Shown here piece after piece: positions 11,566 to 24,052 of a DNA stretch of 64,000 bases (position 1 is its first letter; the number at the start of each line of letters is the position of its first letter). A program made the position numbers and the translations under genes. The notes below the pieces were generated by a model. That model ran no database searches and was not told the DNA's origin. It was given only the letters and a program-made list of their open reading frames with translations. The DNA is from Margaritifera margaritifera (lineage: Eukaryota; Mollusca; Bivalvia; Unionida; Margaritiferidae), in assembly GCA_029931535.1 (NCBI GenBank), contig JAQPZY010000909.1, forward strand, positions 583,001 through 647,000, given 5' to 3'.

Positions 11566-12434
11566 ATATCATAGCATTAGACATCCATCACTTCATGTTT
11601 ATATCATAGCATTAGACATCCATCACACTGATTATATCATAGCATTAGGCATCCATCACTTCATTTTTTATATCATAGCATTAGACATCCATCATAATGG
11701 CTATATCATAGCATTAGACATCCATCACACTGACTATATCATAGCATTTGACATCCATCACTTCATGTTTATATCATAGCATTAGACATCCATCACACTG
11801 ACTATATCATAGCATTAGACATCCATCACTTCATGTTTACATCATAGCATTAGACATCCATCACACTGACTATATCATAGCATTAGTCATCCATCACAAT
11901 GACTATATCATAGCATTAGACATCCATCACTTCATGTTTATATCACAGCATTAGACATCCATCACACTGACTATATCATAGCATTAGGCATCCATCACTT
12001 CATTTTTTATATCATAGCATTAGACATCCATCACACTGACTATATCATAGCATTAGACATCCGTCACAATGACTATATCATAGCATTAGACATCCATCAC
12101 AATGACTATATCATAGCATTAGACATCCATCACAATGACTATATCATAGCATTAGACATCCATCACAATGACTATATCATAGCATTAGACATCCATCACA
12201 ATGACTATATCATAGCATTAGACATCCATCACAATGACTATATCATAGCATTAGACATCCATCACTTCATGTTAATATCATAGCATTAGACATCCATCAC
12301 TTCATGTTAATATCATAGCATTAGACATCCATCACTTCATGTTAATATCATAGCATTAGGCATCCATCACTTCATGTTTTATATCATAGCATTAGACATC
12401 CATCACTTCATGTTTTATATCATAGCATTAGACA
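11566..12434 (+). repeat. 26-copy minisatellite, 33-36-bp unit
   Basis: About 26 tandem copies share ATATCATAGCATTAGACATC followed by CATCAC. The remaining 7-10 bases fall into classes: AATGACT, ACTGACT, TTCATGTTT and TTCATGTTAA. The classes are not randomly mixed: from about 12062 to 12240 the AATGACT class is consecutive, then the TTCATGTTAA class. The last unit breaks off at GACAG. Spacer lengths vary, so it is not a CRISPR array. Confidence 0.95.
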
Positions 12435-12840
12435 GTATATAACTCAAACTATACTTCTTGATCGTACACATTTCCTTTACTCTTTTTAGATGTGCTTTTG
12501 TGTTGTTCTCGACAAGAGAGGAATAGAACATATAACGAGAGAGAGAGAGACGTGTTAATCCAACAGGAAATCAGTAATATGTTTATTTTGTGATATAATT
12601 ATAAATTATTAATATATTATTTATGTATACGAATAATCTGAACTAGTCTGTTCCTTTGCCTCTTACACAATATTGCTTTAGAAGGGGGGGGGGGGGGAGA
12701 GGAAGAGAACGACATATATAGTTTCTCTTTTACGGATCTTCAGATATTACAAACTGATTTCTACGGCCTGAGGTAAATTAATAAACTTCAGTATATTATG
12801 CTTGAAATTCAACAGTATGTCTCATGTGACGTAGTAATAA
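12435..12840. other. No gene; short (GA)n and poly-G
   Basis: Contains a short (GA)n run near 12538-12550 and a G run of about 14 at 12684-12697, otherwise AT-rich. Confidence 0.5.
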
Positions 12841-13023
12841 AACGGACAGAAGCATTGAAAATATAGAATGTTTTCAAACGTATCTCTATCCATCTATCTA
12901 TCTATCTATCCCCAACTGACTAATGAGTCACATTTCAGCTGGTCTGTGTTCCGTTTTCCATTCATACACATTTTCAAAGATAACTAATTAACGGCTACAT
13001 GCGATTTTTCCAAATTTGTATTC

Positions 13024-13063
<40 letters not shown>

Positions 13064-13960
13064 TTATTTGTTGGATTTAATATATTTATCTTGGCCATTT
13101 TGAAGAAATAGTTCTTGTGCGTTTCAAATAGTATGCATGTAGACCATATTTTACTATACCAGGATAATAACGATGATTACATAAATCGGCTCTCAACATC
13201 GTTGTTTCAAATGATTGCATGGAATCTGACTATAATTTATGATATTTCTTGACACCGTTTAATGTGAATATCCTACTAGAATTTGATTGCATACTTTAGA
13301 AGCAAACAATATACACGGCATAATGCACATAAGGCTAATGGTTACCATTTAGTAAACAAAACTCTTGACATAAATGACACATGTTTATCTTAAGTATTCA
13401 GCTTTCCTTTCACATCAAGGACTTGACCAACATTTATTTCTTCCTAAAATGTACTCAAAACCACTATTTTAGTCAGTTTCTTGATCTTGATGTATAGTGT
13501 GTACCCCTTCAAAAGCAGGCAAAAATTACTTTCTTCCATGTGCATGCCAGCGTATATTGTTTTTTACCTTTATGTTTTGTTTTTATGTGTGAGAGAGAGA
13601 GAGAGAGAGAAACATGCAAAGAGACAGTTTTACTGAGAATTTTGTCTTGTGTAAACCCTACTGGACTTGATGCATTATTTACAAGCTAATTATTTCTGAA
13701 TCTATGTACAACAGCTTTTTAATTAACATTGTATATCTGCTTTATAATTGCTCTCCTTTGTATTTTTCGTCATAACTGACACTAAGGTTACGAACTTTAT
13801 TTTATATGTTATTAACATCAATTAACAAGGAGTTCTCGCTTAAATTTTATATTAATATCAACCAGCCAAATTTGTTTTTAAATTTTGTTTGTTGATTTAT
13901 TTATTTTTATATTTTTTAATATTTTGTTTGTTGGGGGGGGGTATACATTCCAATGATAGA
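12841..13960 (+). repeat. Dispersed repeat family, copy A, 5' part
   Basis: Aligns with 16.62-17.37 kb: the CATTTCAGCTGGT block at 12931 matches 16670, the AACCCTACTGGACTTGATG block at 13654 matches 17138, and both end in a (T)n plus G-rich tract followed by ATTCCAA. Bases 13770-13960 also align with 59990-60180. A (TA)n run lies at 13027-13060 and a (GA)n run at about 13588-13609. Confidence 0.7.
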
Positions 13961-14015
13961 TGTAGAAACAGAGGCGCTAATGTTACGAACTGTCTTGGTC
14001 TCGGTCATGGTCTCC

Positions 14016-14205
14016 GTCCTCAAACTGTATCGAGAGCCTCAACAAATTTTATAAATGGATAACAAAGTTTTATAAATGGATAACAAATTTTATAAATGGA
14101 TAACAAAGTTTTAAAAATGGATAACAAATTTTATAAATGGATAACACGTCCTCAAACTGTGTCGAGAGCCTAAACAAATTTTATAAATGGATAATAAAGT
14201 TTTAT
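14016..14205 (+). repeat. 20-21-bp tandem repeat inside a short duplication
   Basis: The unit AATTTTATAAATGGATAAC, alternating with AAGTTTTATAAATGGATAAC, is repeated about six times. The GTCCTCAAACTGT.TCGAGA leader occurs both before the array (14016) and again at 14147, so a ~130-bp block has been duplicated. Confidence 0.85.
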
Positions 14206-14254
14206 GTTTGAAAGCTTCATAATATTCATGAAATTGTGTTCACCCTGATTTCGA

Positions 14255-14528
14255 ATTCAGTTTCTGTAGCCATCTTGATACCTTTCATTCTTAACTGAAT
14301 TAGATTTATTGCGGATCAGCTCTACTGGTACCGCGTAGTAAAGGCGAAACCGCGTAGTAAAGGAGAAAGACATCAAAATATGGCTTATATGCGTTCCAGT
14401 GTGTGTGTGTGTGTTCGTTATGGAGATATAGAGAACTTGTTTGAGAGACAGAGTATGTGTTTTAGGCAGAGACGGAGAATGTGCCTTTAAGAGAGAGAGA
14501 GTGTTAGACAAAGTGTGTTTGTGTGTTC

Positions 14529-14573
<45 letters not shown>

Positions 14574-15320
14574 TGTGTGTGTGTGAGATCTCCAAAGAGA
14601 CTGTTCAAGATAGGGTATGTGTTAGAAAGAAAGTGTGCGTATGTTATCACGAGGGTGTCTTCGATTAAGAGAGATAGAGGAAGAAAAAAAACAACAATAG
14701 AGAGATTCAGGTTATGCCTTACGCTACAATAAATTAAAATTATAAAAATCACGAACATATGAAGCTTATTGAATATCGTTTGTATATGAGGCCTCAATTT
14801 CGTAAATATATCGACATTCTTTGATGCTTTCAGTTTTCTCTTCGGTTACCTAAAGAAAATAAGCTATATATAGCAAATCAGAAAAAGACTGACAATTCAG
14901 GGCGCATCGATCTATCCAACCACGTGAACTGGTACTCACATGGACACGAATACACACAGACGAAACTATTTTCTGCCTGTCGAAAGGTACAAAATAGTAA
15001 CCAAGCAGAAAAATTAAAACGTCAAAAAATGCCGATATATTTAAGTAACTGAGAATTTAACTACTTATGATCTTTGATAACTTAAGCTTTTCAAGATATT
15101 CGTGTTTTTTATAATTTTAATTTATCATAGTGTTCATAGTGTCAACATAACCCGAATATCTCTCTCTCTCTCTCTCTCTCACACACATTCTTTCTAACTT
15201 TCTAACACTCTATCTCGAACAGTCTCTTTCACGATCGTACACTCTTTCTCCGGAAACCACACCCTCTCTGTCTCTCTCTCTGTCTCTCTCTCTCTCTCTC
15301 TCTCAAACACACTCTCGAGG
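14255..15320 (+). repeat. Dispersed repeat family, copy A, middle part
   Basis: Aligns with 60366-61240 (copy C), and its ends align with copy D at 61.9 and 63.3 kb. Landmarks are CATTCTTAACTGAATTA near 14285, a (TG)n/(GA)n compound tract at 14400-14590, AATTAAAATTATAAAA near 14732 and (TC)n tracts at 15160-15180 and 15258-15304. No coding domain was found. The (GA)n tract generates false Arg-Glu frames. Confidence 0.75.
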
Positions 15321-16360
15321 TCGTAGAGTGTTACAAGTATTTAGGAATGTGTTTTACAAAAACTACAAGGTTGAAAGTAGTACATAGATTCTTGATTGGA
15401 AATTATCGATATCCCGATCGATTTACAACTCAAATTAGTTAACCTATCTTTTTATATGTATCGGATGTTTTGGGGTTAGAAAATACAGATTTTATAGAAT
15501 AAGTCGATACATTTTTCTTGGGACAAATATTTCTTGCCATATAGTTCTCCGATTATGATGTTCCATGGTGAGCTATAAAGATTACCGTGACAAATGTTCC
15601 TCAAAATCCGACTAGTGAATTTCTAGATAACATTATTACGGAAAAGTCGTCGAAATTGTAATTTCTCAGTTACAGGCCATTACGCCAGTATTGTTATCAG
15701 CGGTATAACCATACATGGATATCCTTTTTTTTAAGGAAAAAAAGAACCTTTATACCGATGTAACATAACGAATATTTAACTATGATGTTCCATGTTGCAA
15801 ATAAAAAAAACCATCTTGAAAATGAGTTTTACAGTCGTGGGATGAGTGTATCTGAAATTCATCTAAATCAATCACATACAGAATCTTTAAACTCGATTAT
15901 TGTCTAAAACCGTATTTGGAATTTTACCACCACGTTTATCAATATCTTTGTAAAATTCCGCGTGTCTTATCATTACCTACCAATAGAAGTTGGAAGATGG
16001 CAAAATACAGAAATAAGCGATATAAAATGTGAATTTTGTTCTTTGAATAAAGTACTAGAAGAGTTTCGTTATTTTGTTTTGTTTGTAATGATTATCAAAT
16101 ACTGAGAAATGCCTATAATAAAGCCCTATTATTACAAACATCATAATGCATAAAATTTGATTTGTTATTCAATTTTGTACTGTGTAAATATTTTGAATAT
16201 TGTTTGTAAATTTATATAGTTCATGTCCAAATATTTCCACGCCCGTTATAAATAATCTTTCTTTAGTTTTATGTTTGTCTCTTACGGACGTGTACCTTTA
16301 TCTTTCTCCCCATTTGTCACCGTATGATCTGAGGGAAATAAAGTTATCTTCAGTTATATT
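15320..16360 (+). pseudogene. LINE ORF2 3' end (decayed)
   Basis: Broken frames carry late ORF2 blocks. EYYKYLGMCFTKTTRL near 15328-15375 matches the post-palm K-Y-L-G block. MSVSEIHLNQSHTESLNSII lies near 15840-15903, and LPIEVGRWQNTEISDIKCEF then CSLNKV lie near 15973-16050, matching the GRW...C-x2-C zinc-binding tail. Stops and frameshifts are frequent. The end near 16350 shows GGAAATAAAGTTATCTT, which could be a 3' processing-like end. Copy C at 61.25-61.85 kb holds the same blocks, so the dispersed family is LINE-linked. Confidence 0.6.
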
Positions 16361-16464
16361 CGTGCTTTTCGCCATTTACAATCGAGACAGTAAGAAACAA
16401 CAAGCAACAAACTCACTCACCTGGATCTCTGGATCTGAATCAAACACTCTTACTTTGCTCTCTG

Positions 16465-16497
<33 letters not shown>

Positions 16498-16539
16498 ACA
16501 CACATTCTCCATACCATCTCAATCATTCTCTTTTCACAA

Positions 16540-17380
16540 TACCTGACCGTGTTCAATCAACTGTTATCAATACAGAACAGAACACAGTTTTATTTTGCTA
16601 CGCCCGCAAATGTAAAATATGAGATTTTCATCAATATATCTATATATCTCAGACTGATTGCTGAGTGTCATTTCAGCTGGTTTCGTTTCACTTTTTCCTT
16701 CATACTACTTTACAATGATGAGAAAATTGTTCTGGTCTCCGGTGATTTCTCTTACTTGGGAAATACTGTATGTGGTATCAAGCGCCAGAGTGACATTTGG
16801 TTGTTACACAATATACACACATACGGTCATCATTTATTGCAGTAAATATTAATACTATTTGGCTACTTGGGATTTAAAAATACTTGTATACATGACATAT
16901 ATAACTCTTGCCATAAGTGACACATTTTTAGTCTTAAGTATTCGGTGCCTTACGCATTAAGCACTATTCTAATTTAGGTAGATAATACCATTATCATTTA
17001 CTTCCAGACAGCATCATCCCAACCAATCAGTGCAAACATTCTGAACAAGTGACAGTCTTTAGAGCACGATAACTGATCTAAGAATGTATCTACTGCTACA
17101 AAGATGGTGGCTGATTTACGAAGAACCTATGTTTACTAAAACCCTGTTGGACCTGATGACTTATTGACAATCTAATTACTTCTGAATTTATTATTAACTT
17201 CTATTAAAATTTGCATCCTAAATTTAATTTACAATTTACTCGCTTTTAAATTAGGTCATTTTTGTCATATCGAATTTATATTTTTTGTTTGTTTCCATGC
17301 TTATATTTTTTATTATTTTTTTTTTGTGTTGGAGGGTGGGGGGTGGAGGGTGATAAATTCCAAAGAGATATTTATTACTC
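16540..17380 (+). repeat. Dispersed repeat family, copy B
   Basis: A diverged second copy of the 12.84-13.96 kb segment in the same orientation. It lies about 3.6 kb downstream and ends in the same T-rich then G-rich tract (about 17300-17350). Confidence 0.65.
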
Positions 17381-17459
17381 TAACACTTCGGGGAAAAAGG
17401 AAAAAAGGATATATGTACATAAAACTGAAGAAATGCTCATAGATAAATAGAAGAGGGGA

Positions 17460-17880
17460 TAATTTGATTGAACATTGGCAGATTAGAGATAGAGGACATA
17501 CATAAAGCATTATTGGCTGGCAATACTGGTGATGCGATAGATAAAGATTTTGTTCGCACCATAACTGATCGAATGACAAAGGCATTCCAAAATAGTGTAA
17601 ACAAAACATTTATTATAAACTAACAAGTTTAGAAAATAAATAATAGGCCATAGTATGACACAAAATGTAAAAAGGTTCGTAAAAACATCGACTTTTTCTT
17701 CGAACCAGTTTTAAATCACACGCTAAGAAAGTGATAAAAAGAAAATGGCTGCAAGAAGTAAGAATCATAGATCTATTATTAATAGAGAACTTCTTCAATA
17801 CAAACTGGAAACAAATTAAGAAAAATGAGCAAATTAAATCCAAAAAGTGTATAGGAAGATCTTACATATGATTCAAATGC
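17460..17880 (+). pseudogene. LINE endonuclease-RT linker fragment
   Basis: The plus strand reads NTGDAIDKDFVRTITDRM from about 17521 and then YDTKCKKVRKNIDFFFE around 17652-17703 after a stop. The spacing and the Y-D-x-K-C-K-x-x-R pattern resemble the linker between the APE endonuclease and RT of CR1-like LINEs. It is very decayed and short, and it could be a chance resemblance. Confidence 0.35.
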
Positions 17881-19000
17881 AAATATTGATAAATATCAAT
17901 AGATGAACTGTTTGACTTTTTTGAAGGTCTTAATTTTATTCAGTTACTGATATTATCACAGTCTGTATTGGTATTTTCTCGAGCTTTTTAAGAAAAGGGT
18001 CCCTTAGAGTTCCCTTTGTCAAATGTATGTGGCCTTTCTCACTGCTAGGTGGCCATGTATACTATTTCATCATTAACTATGAATTAGTTGTTTCATATAT
18101 CACAATAATTATGAATATATTAAATTCCTTTCAAATGCTGCATAGATTTCATACCACGGTATGCACCAAATGCGCTAATACCGGCATTTTTTAAGTATTC
18201 ATTATTAACAACCATAATTCCAGTTTGGAAACACAGGGCCGGTCGTAACGTTAACAGTAACAGCTAAATGATTTAAGTGATGGGAATTTGGGGGTGCAGA
18301 GGGGTCAGCTAAAACAGAAATGGCAGCTAGTTCAAACAGTTGCACGGATTGTCCCACTGTGAAAAATAGTTGCTAAGTTAGGTTTTATGCTATTTGGTGA
18401 TTCACTCTACAGTTTTGTACTTACCCTAAACTGATCAGCTCGGCAGACACATATGTATGTTTAGAGTCCAACAAAATACTTTCACACACTTAATCCCCTT
18501 ACTTTGTTTGTTGTGATGACTTGCTAAAGTAAATCTAATATAATAATTGTCTTGATATTAATTTGAACTAAATAAAATTATTCATAAAAATGTGGTAACA
18601 TGTGTTTTTGTAAAACGTAAAATTCCTCATTCTCATTGGAGCACCTCCGTTGTAAAACTTTGTAGTTTCGGAGGTAAGTGGTTTTTGCTTATTGTCAACT
18701 TCTTCAGTTTTGGAGGCTAGTATTTCGTGTATGTATTCTGCAAAGTCATAATACCTGATAAAAGTGAGGATTGGGGCTGTCTCGGTCAGTAGGTGATGAG
18801 ACCAAGAATATGTTATAGCGTGTACAGTGCAACAAGAAATCCAAATTACTGATTTATTGTGTTTCTTCAATTACATGCACAACATAATTAGCAATGAATG
18901 CATCTAGGATACCTAATTATCAACAAATGTGTTCACCAGGAATTGTCCCTTTTATGCTATTCAAGGCATTGGAACATTAATTGAGTTCCTTATATAGTTT
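17881..19000. other. No recognised gene
   Basis: AT-rich sequence. A 100-codon minus-strand frame at 18568-18870 has no recognisable motif or signal and is not called. Confidence 0.4.
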
Positions 19001-19008
19001 TCCTTCAT

Positions 19009-19040
19009 TTTTATATGATGCCATAAGGCATCATATAAAA
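19009..19040. repeat. Perfect 14-bp hairpin
   Basis: TTTTATATGATGCC and GGCATCATATAAAA flank a 4-base loop (ATAA). A further partial copy of the right arm follows at 19043. It lies just before the GTCCGTCTGTCC motif that opens the tandem array at 19.08 kb, so it may mark the element's end. Confidence 0.85.
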
Positions 19041-19077
19041 TAAGGCATCATATAATATATAAGGTATTATGTTAAGA

Positions 19078-20040
19078 ATGGGTCCGTCTGTCCATCCGTC
19101 CATCTGTCTTTTACTATTTGTTCCACTTACAATAACTCGAGTTGTCCATCATCTACAGATACCAAACGTTGTGGATGTTTGCAGAAAATAATTCGGGTTC
19201 AGAAGGTCAAAGTTTAAAGTCACTGTGGCTGAAAGAAGAAAAAATGGTTTCCGCACAACAACATTAGTTATGCATCACGTACTTGAACTAAACTTTGTGC
19301 ATTGCTTTTATTTGTGGTAAGAAAGGAGTCTTTTGAGATTGGGGTCTAAATGTCAAACGTAAATGTCACTGCGACGGAAAGAAGACAATTTTCTCCGCAC
19401 AAAAACATTTGTTCTACATCACACATAGATCAAATTATGTGGATGCCTTGTGCTTGGGATAAGGAACAAACCTTTTGATTTTGGGGTCAAAACGTCAAAT
19501 GTCAAGGTCGGTATAACGTAAAGAAGAAAAATGGTTTCCGCACAATGACATTAGTTCTGCATCTACGACCTGGGCCAAAAGTTGTGAATGAGTAAGAAGT
19601 AAGCCTATTGATTTTGGAGTCAAATGTTGAGAGGTCAAGGTCACTTTGACTGAAAGAAGAAAATGTCTTTGTTTTGCAGAATAACTTTATTTATAGACAA
19701 CGTACATTGACCAATCATTGTGAACGGTTTGCTCTTAAGGTATGGAGGATGGATATTGATTTGGGGTCAAAAAGCTCAAAGAGCAAGGTCTTTGTGCTCA
19801 AATAAAAAAAATGAGTCTTGCAGAATAATTTTCGTTCTAGAGTAATTTCCTTGACGAAACGTTGTGGATGAAGTTTCCTTAGCGTGGTCAAGAAGCATAT
19901 ATATTCTGGGCTGTAAAGGTCAGATATCACGGCCATGGTAAGTTTAATAATAAAATAATGGTTTCTGCACAATACGTTTAGTTCAAGACCTCATACCTTA
20001 ACGAAAGGTCAATGTCATGGAGGCCCGTTGGTCAATAATC
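19078..20040 (+). repeat. Degenerate ~135-150-bp tandem array, about six units
   Basis: Units start at about 19231, 19377, 19518, 19653, 19800 and 19947 with a GAAAGAAGAAAAATGGTTTC then GCACAA-like block. Each has a TTTTGATTTTGGGGTCAAA block and a TCAAGGTCACTGTGAC-like block. The array is preceded by a GTCCGTCTGTCCATCCGTCC tract. No product is encoded. The TCAAGGTCA-like sequence resembles a nuclear-receptor half-site, which is probably coincidental. Confidence 0.8.
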
Positions 20041-20950
20041 TCCAGAGTCAACCATGCCCTAATTGTGTCTACTTAAAAGACTATTTAAATACTAGAGTAT
20101 ACTGTGCCTTAAGCGATGCTCACATGAGTAACACTTTATCCTCGGATCATAAGCCGAAATGATTGCGAATTGAGGTAAGTTTAAGTTAGTCGGAGTTATA
20201 TGATCACAAGTTTGATTCTCAAGTCGGAGTCAGGCAGACATCTCTTCAACACTGAAACAAGATCTAATCCTGTTTATCACAGGATCAGATTTTGGTCAGT
20301 AATCTTTTCCGGTCTAACTTGAGACATATAGATGTGCAATTAACCCTTCAGAAAAAAGATATGCTCTGTATATATGTTTCTTTAAGTCTTGGGTTGCTCT
20401 TCTGAAACAATTATTAACGATTAACATGACTCATAGGTACATTGTACATATTCGTGTAACAAATGTATAGTCTTTGCTTTATAATAATCTCAAATTGAGG
20501 AAATAAAGATGATGATGATGACGAAGGAAGCTGTCTCAACCCATTAAATTACGCAGTTGGGAATTACAAATTGTTCAGTGGTCCGTTGTAATCTCTGTTA
20601 TGCGATGGTTGATTGGCAGATGACAGCCGAGGCTGAGGGTTTACTTGCATTAAAAATATGAAGGCTGATCTGTACGGTCATCTTGGCGTATACTGGTTGG
20701 ATGTGGGTAATTGGCCATAACACTTTAATTAATGTACACATTTGATAAATCATTAACAAAGATTTAAAACTTATTCAAAAAATATCCTTTATGACATTAG
20801 GAACAGAAGAATCGGAAATGTGCTCCTTCTTGGATAGGAACAATTCGTCATGATCAGTATTAAAGTGACCGAACTGGACTCAAATAATGTGTTCAGTTTC
20901 CCCTAAAACTCCTAAACTTTTGACTTATTTATTTTAAATACCAAGTAGTT
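20041..20950. other. No recognised feature
   Basis: AT-rich, with a short (GAT)n run near 20508-20522. I saw no gene. Confidence 0.4.
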
Positions 20951-20959
20951 ACGTGGACG

Positions 20960-21150
20960 TGAGAGGCGATAACTCAGTAGGTAGAGCAACGGACTCGTTA
21001 TCAAAAGGTCGCGGGTTCGATACCCGCCCAGGCCAGCCTGGGTCAACTGGCTCGACACTTCCATTTTCTAGGCATGATATAGCCAGGACTGTGTTAAAAG
21101 TGCCGTTAAAAGCATCAACAACAAAAAGTGGAAATCATTTCAATAAATAC
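20960..21150 (+). mobile_element. tRNA-derived SINE
   Basis: The head resembles a tRNA. An A-box-like TAACTCAGTAGGTAGAGC lies at 20970-20987, and a perfect B box GGTTCGATACC lies at 21014-21024 inside a GCGGG...CCCGC arm. The 3' end runs into non-tRNA sequence with a CAACAACAAAAA-like tail near 21117. Folding as an authentic tRNA fails at the acceptor arm, so a SINE is the better call. Confidence 0.7.
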
Positions 21151-22690
21151 CTGGTGCAATAATCAGCCTGTTGCCACAGTAACGGGTCTTAATGTAAAAG
21201 TATTGAGTAAAAAGAATCTGATCATATGGATTCTTTTGAATAAATCTTGGAATTGTTGTTGAGTAGAATTGCGTGAATGATATGTGAAAGTTTTGCTATC
21301 AACTTCAATGTGTTTCTGAGTGATGTTATAACCATTTATAGCCTTCTATATGATTGAAGGTTAAGCGATCACAATTCAATTCGTTATTATAAATTTTCAT
21401 CTGCACCGAAGATTGTTTATTTCAGTTGATGCTAGTCTTGTCGGATGTATTACATTTTAACCTTCATGCAGTAATTAAATTATAACGTGTTTGGTAATAA
21501 AACATGGAATTTTTATGTCAAAGAAAACTTTTAAGTCAAGAAAAGCGTTAATGTAGCTCCTAATATCTATATTATATACTAATCACTAATCTTTCACTGT
21601 TAACTTGAGTAAGGCTGTGGTTTCAGTACAATTTTAGATAACATCATCTACAAATGAATTGTTTGAAATTATATAAGAAAAAAAAACTGAACAAAGCTCT
21701 TGATATATCGCTTACAATGTGGCAATGCACCTAAACTACTCAGGTTTCTTTCCACTCGAAAACTAATATATTCAAAAGCAGCTGAGCCTTCTGCATCGCT
21801 ACAATAAAATTTGCGTGATAACAAGAAAAGATAAATTATTACAGTTTAAATTTTTACATAGATGCTATCTCTCCCACATTCCTTATAAAGTTTTTAATTT
21901 TATTAATTGACATTTAAACAGATTTCTTAAATTGCATGTCTTTATTTTACACTAAAATAATTCAGGTCAGTTTTAATGTTGCATACATGGTGAACTTTCC
22001 AGTAAACAATTGGGAGACCAATAAGTACTATATTTCCTGAATAAGGTACATCAAGGTACCACAAATATATCCATATGCCGAATCCAGAGTACAAGACGAC
22101 ATTTAATACAGATTTTATTGTTTTTATTTCGCCATTCTTTTTGTCAAAAGGTTCATGTTAATTTCCTAAAGTTAAGAGAGTTATTTATCAAATGAAATAC
22201 AAATTTAGATGGTTTACTTTTCGACATTTGTTTGGCATACAATATGAAAGGTGTTTGAAACGTCAATCCATACTTTTTCAAAAATATATAATCAGTGCAA
22301 ATGTAGATAGCTGATATTAACAAAGCTTGAATTATGATTTGTGCAACTTTGATGTTGCATAATCCTTTTCCAGGACATTTAACTTCATATCTATGTCTAA
22401 ATGTCAGCATGTTTTCGAGTTTATGTGAGGATAACATTATAATAAGCGTAGAGCTATTGCGGTACAGTACGTTAGTATATGTGTAATGTCTTTAAACTCC
22501 TCAAACACCGTTAGAGGTAGACACATGAAACTGGAGTCATGTATAGTTATATGGTGTAGATAGTGCAGATACTTTCGTAATTTTGATCGCGCACCTTGGG
22601 GTGGGGTTTGCGGGTGGGGTAATTTTACATAAATTTCAAATAACTCATGATTTGTATGTCTCACATGTCTTAGAATAAATATATTTGATC
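21151..22690. other. No recognised feature
   Basis: AT-rich unique sequence. Frames of up to 94 codons have no motif and are not called. Confidence 0.4.
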
Positions 22691-22719
22691 ATTGACCCAT
22701 GAGTCAATACATGGTGGAC

Positions 22720-23010
22720 TGCAACCCAGGGTCTTTACTTACTCCAAAGAACTTATCCCATGGGTCCTAAGATAGAGACTATTGAGAACCCCACCCTATA
22801 GCAATATATACACTTACTGGGCATGAAAAGACAAATGTATACACGCAAATAACATAGACCCAGGGATTCATCCATAATCCCTGGTATTTAGCCCCTGTTT
22901 CGTAACTTGGAAACTGTTGAGATTCTAACTCTATAAACATATATACTCTTACTAGGCATGAAATGACACATTTATACATGCAACTGACATTGACTTTAGG
23001 ATAAATAATT
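22720..23010 (+). repeat. Two tandem ~135-bp units
   Basis: The block CACTTACTGGGCATGAAAAG (22812) recurs as CTCTTACTAGGCATGAAATG (22947). Each is preceded by TATAGCAATATATA or TATAAACATATATA and followed by ACA.AT.TATACA.GCAA. The first unit also shares GACCCAGGG with its flank. Confidence 0.75.
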
Positions 23011-24050
23011 ACCCCTATGAATCTGCACAAAAGTTGGATCCCAAAAAGCGATCCAAATGCAGTCTATTTCTAAAATATTGAGCGTATACCCACAAAAACA
23101 AATCGTTCCAGAACTACTTGCATCAGAATATACCTGGAGTGGATGGCTCTGTCACACTATTCGGAGTTTCTTTGTAAAAAGGCAAATAGGGAAACACTAT
23201 TCTTGTAAAAAACAAAATCGTGCGGATTTTTCTTTTCTTCTTTTTTTCTTTCTTTTTTTTCTTGTTGCTTTTGTCAAGAGCTTTTTTATGTGTTGGTTTT
23301 GTACTTGTTTGTTTTTGTCTCGCTGCCTGAATAAGTCGACACGACCCATTTCTTTGTCTTCACTTTTATCGAGAAATGTACAATAGTGAAAATAAGTCAT
23401 GAGATTATAGAACAGAAGACACATAGTGTGTATAACCTGTATCGGAATTTGCCATGAAAGTTAATTACAGTTTAAACATATTTTATTTCATAAATTTGTA
23501 GTTGGTGATTACAAGATATACAAAATAGAAGACAAAAGATTAGAACGAAAGCCAACGGCTTATAATGTTTTTCTTCTTTGACGATGCAAAAATTTTAAAT
23601 ATATATGAATATATGCCGGACAATATTAAGTTTTAATGACTAAACAAAATTTAAATTATTAAATAGTCAAAGTGAAGGGTGTCTTGGTTCAACAGTAGCA
23701 TTTAGCCAAAGTTTATAAAGTACAAGGATGGACAACGAGGGACTAGGTGAAAGACGATAATAAAGAAAAAAAAAAAGAAATTAAAAGGAGAGATTGTTAA
23801 TTAATATATGTCGAACATTGTTTAGACAAGTGAGAAAATAATGATGAAAGAAATGGGATATAAAAAAAATAAATACATACAAATAAATAAATAAAAAATG
23901 AACGAAAAAAGCGAGATTAAATGTGAACAGTACTTCCTTCTAGAGCGAATTGTTGCGGAAGCAATGACGAATCATTTGGGAAAATAGGGGAAATTGCTGT
24001 TTACAGATGTTTAGGACCCGTGGAAGTGCATGCATGCTAGTAATATGTGC
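23011..24050. other. No recognised feature
   Basis: Contains a T/C-rich tract at about 23226-23265 and A-rich stretches at 23765-23900. There is no coding domain. Confidence 0.4.
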
Positions 24051-24052
24051 TC

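Noticed and set aside
11566..12434. Regular repeats with short spacers, CRISPR-like at first glance
   Set aside because: The spacers are themselves a few recurring 7-10-base classes, no cas genes exist and the DNA is eukaryotic. It is a minisatellite.
18568..18870. 100-codon minus-strand frame
   Set aside because: No similarity I can recognise, no splice context, and no repeat partner.
20960..21035. Functional tRNA gene
   Set aside because: The A and B boxes are good, but the acceptor arm does not pair and a non-tRNA body follows. A SINE fits better.
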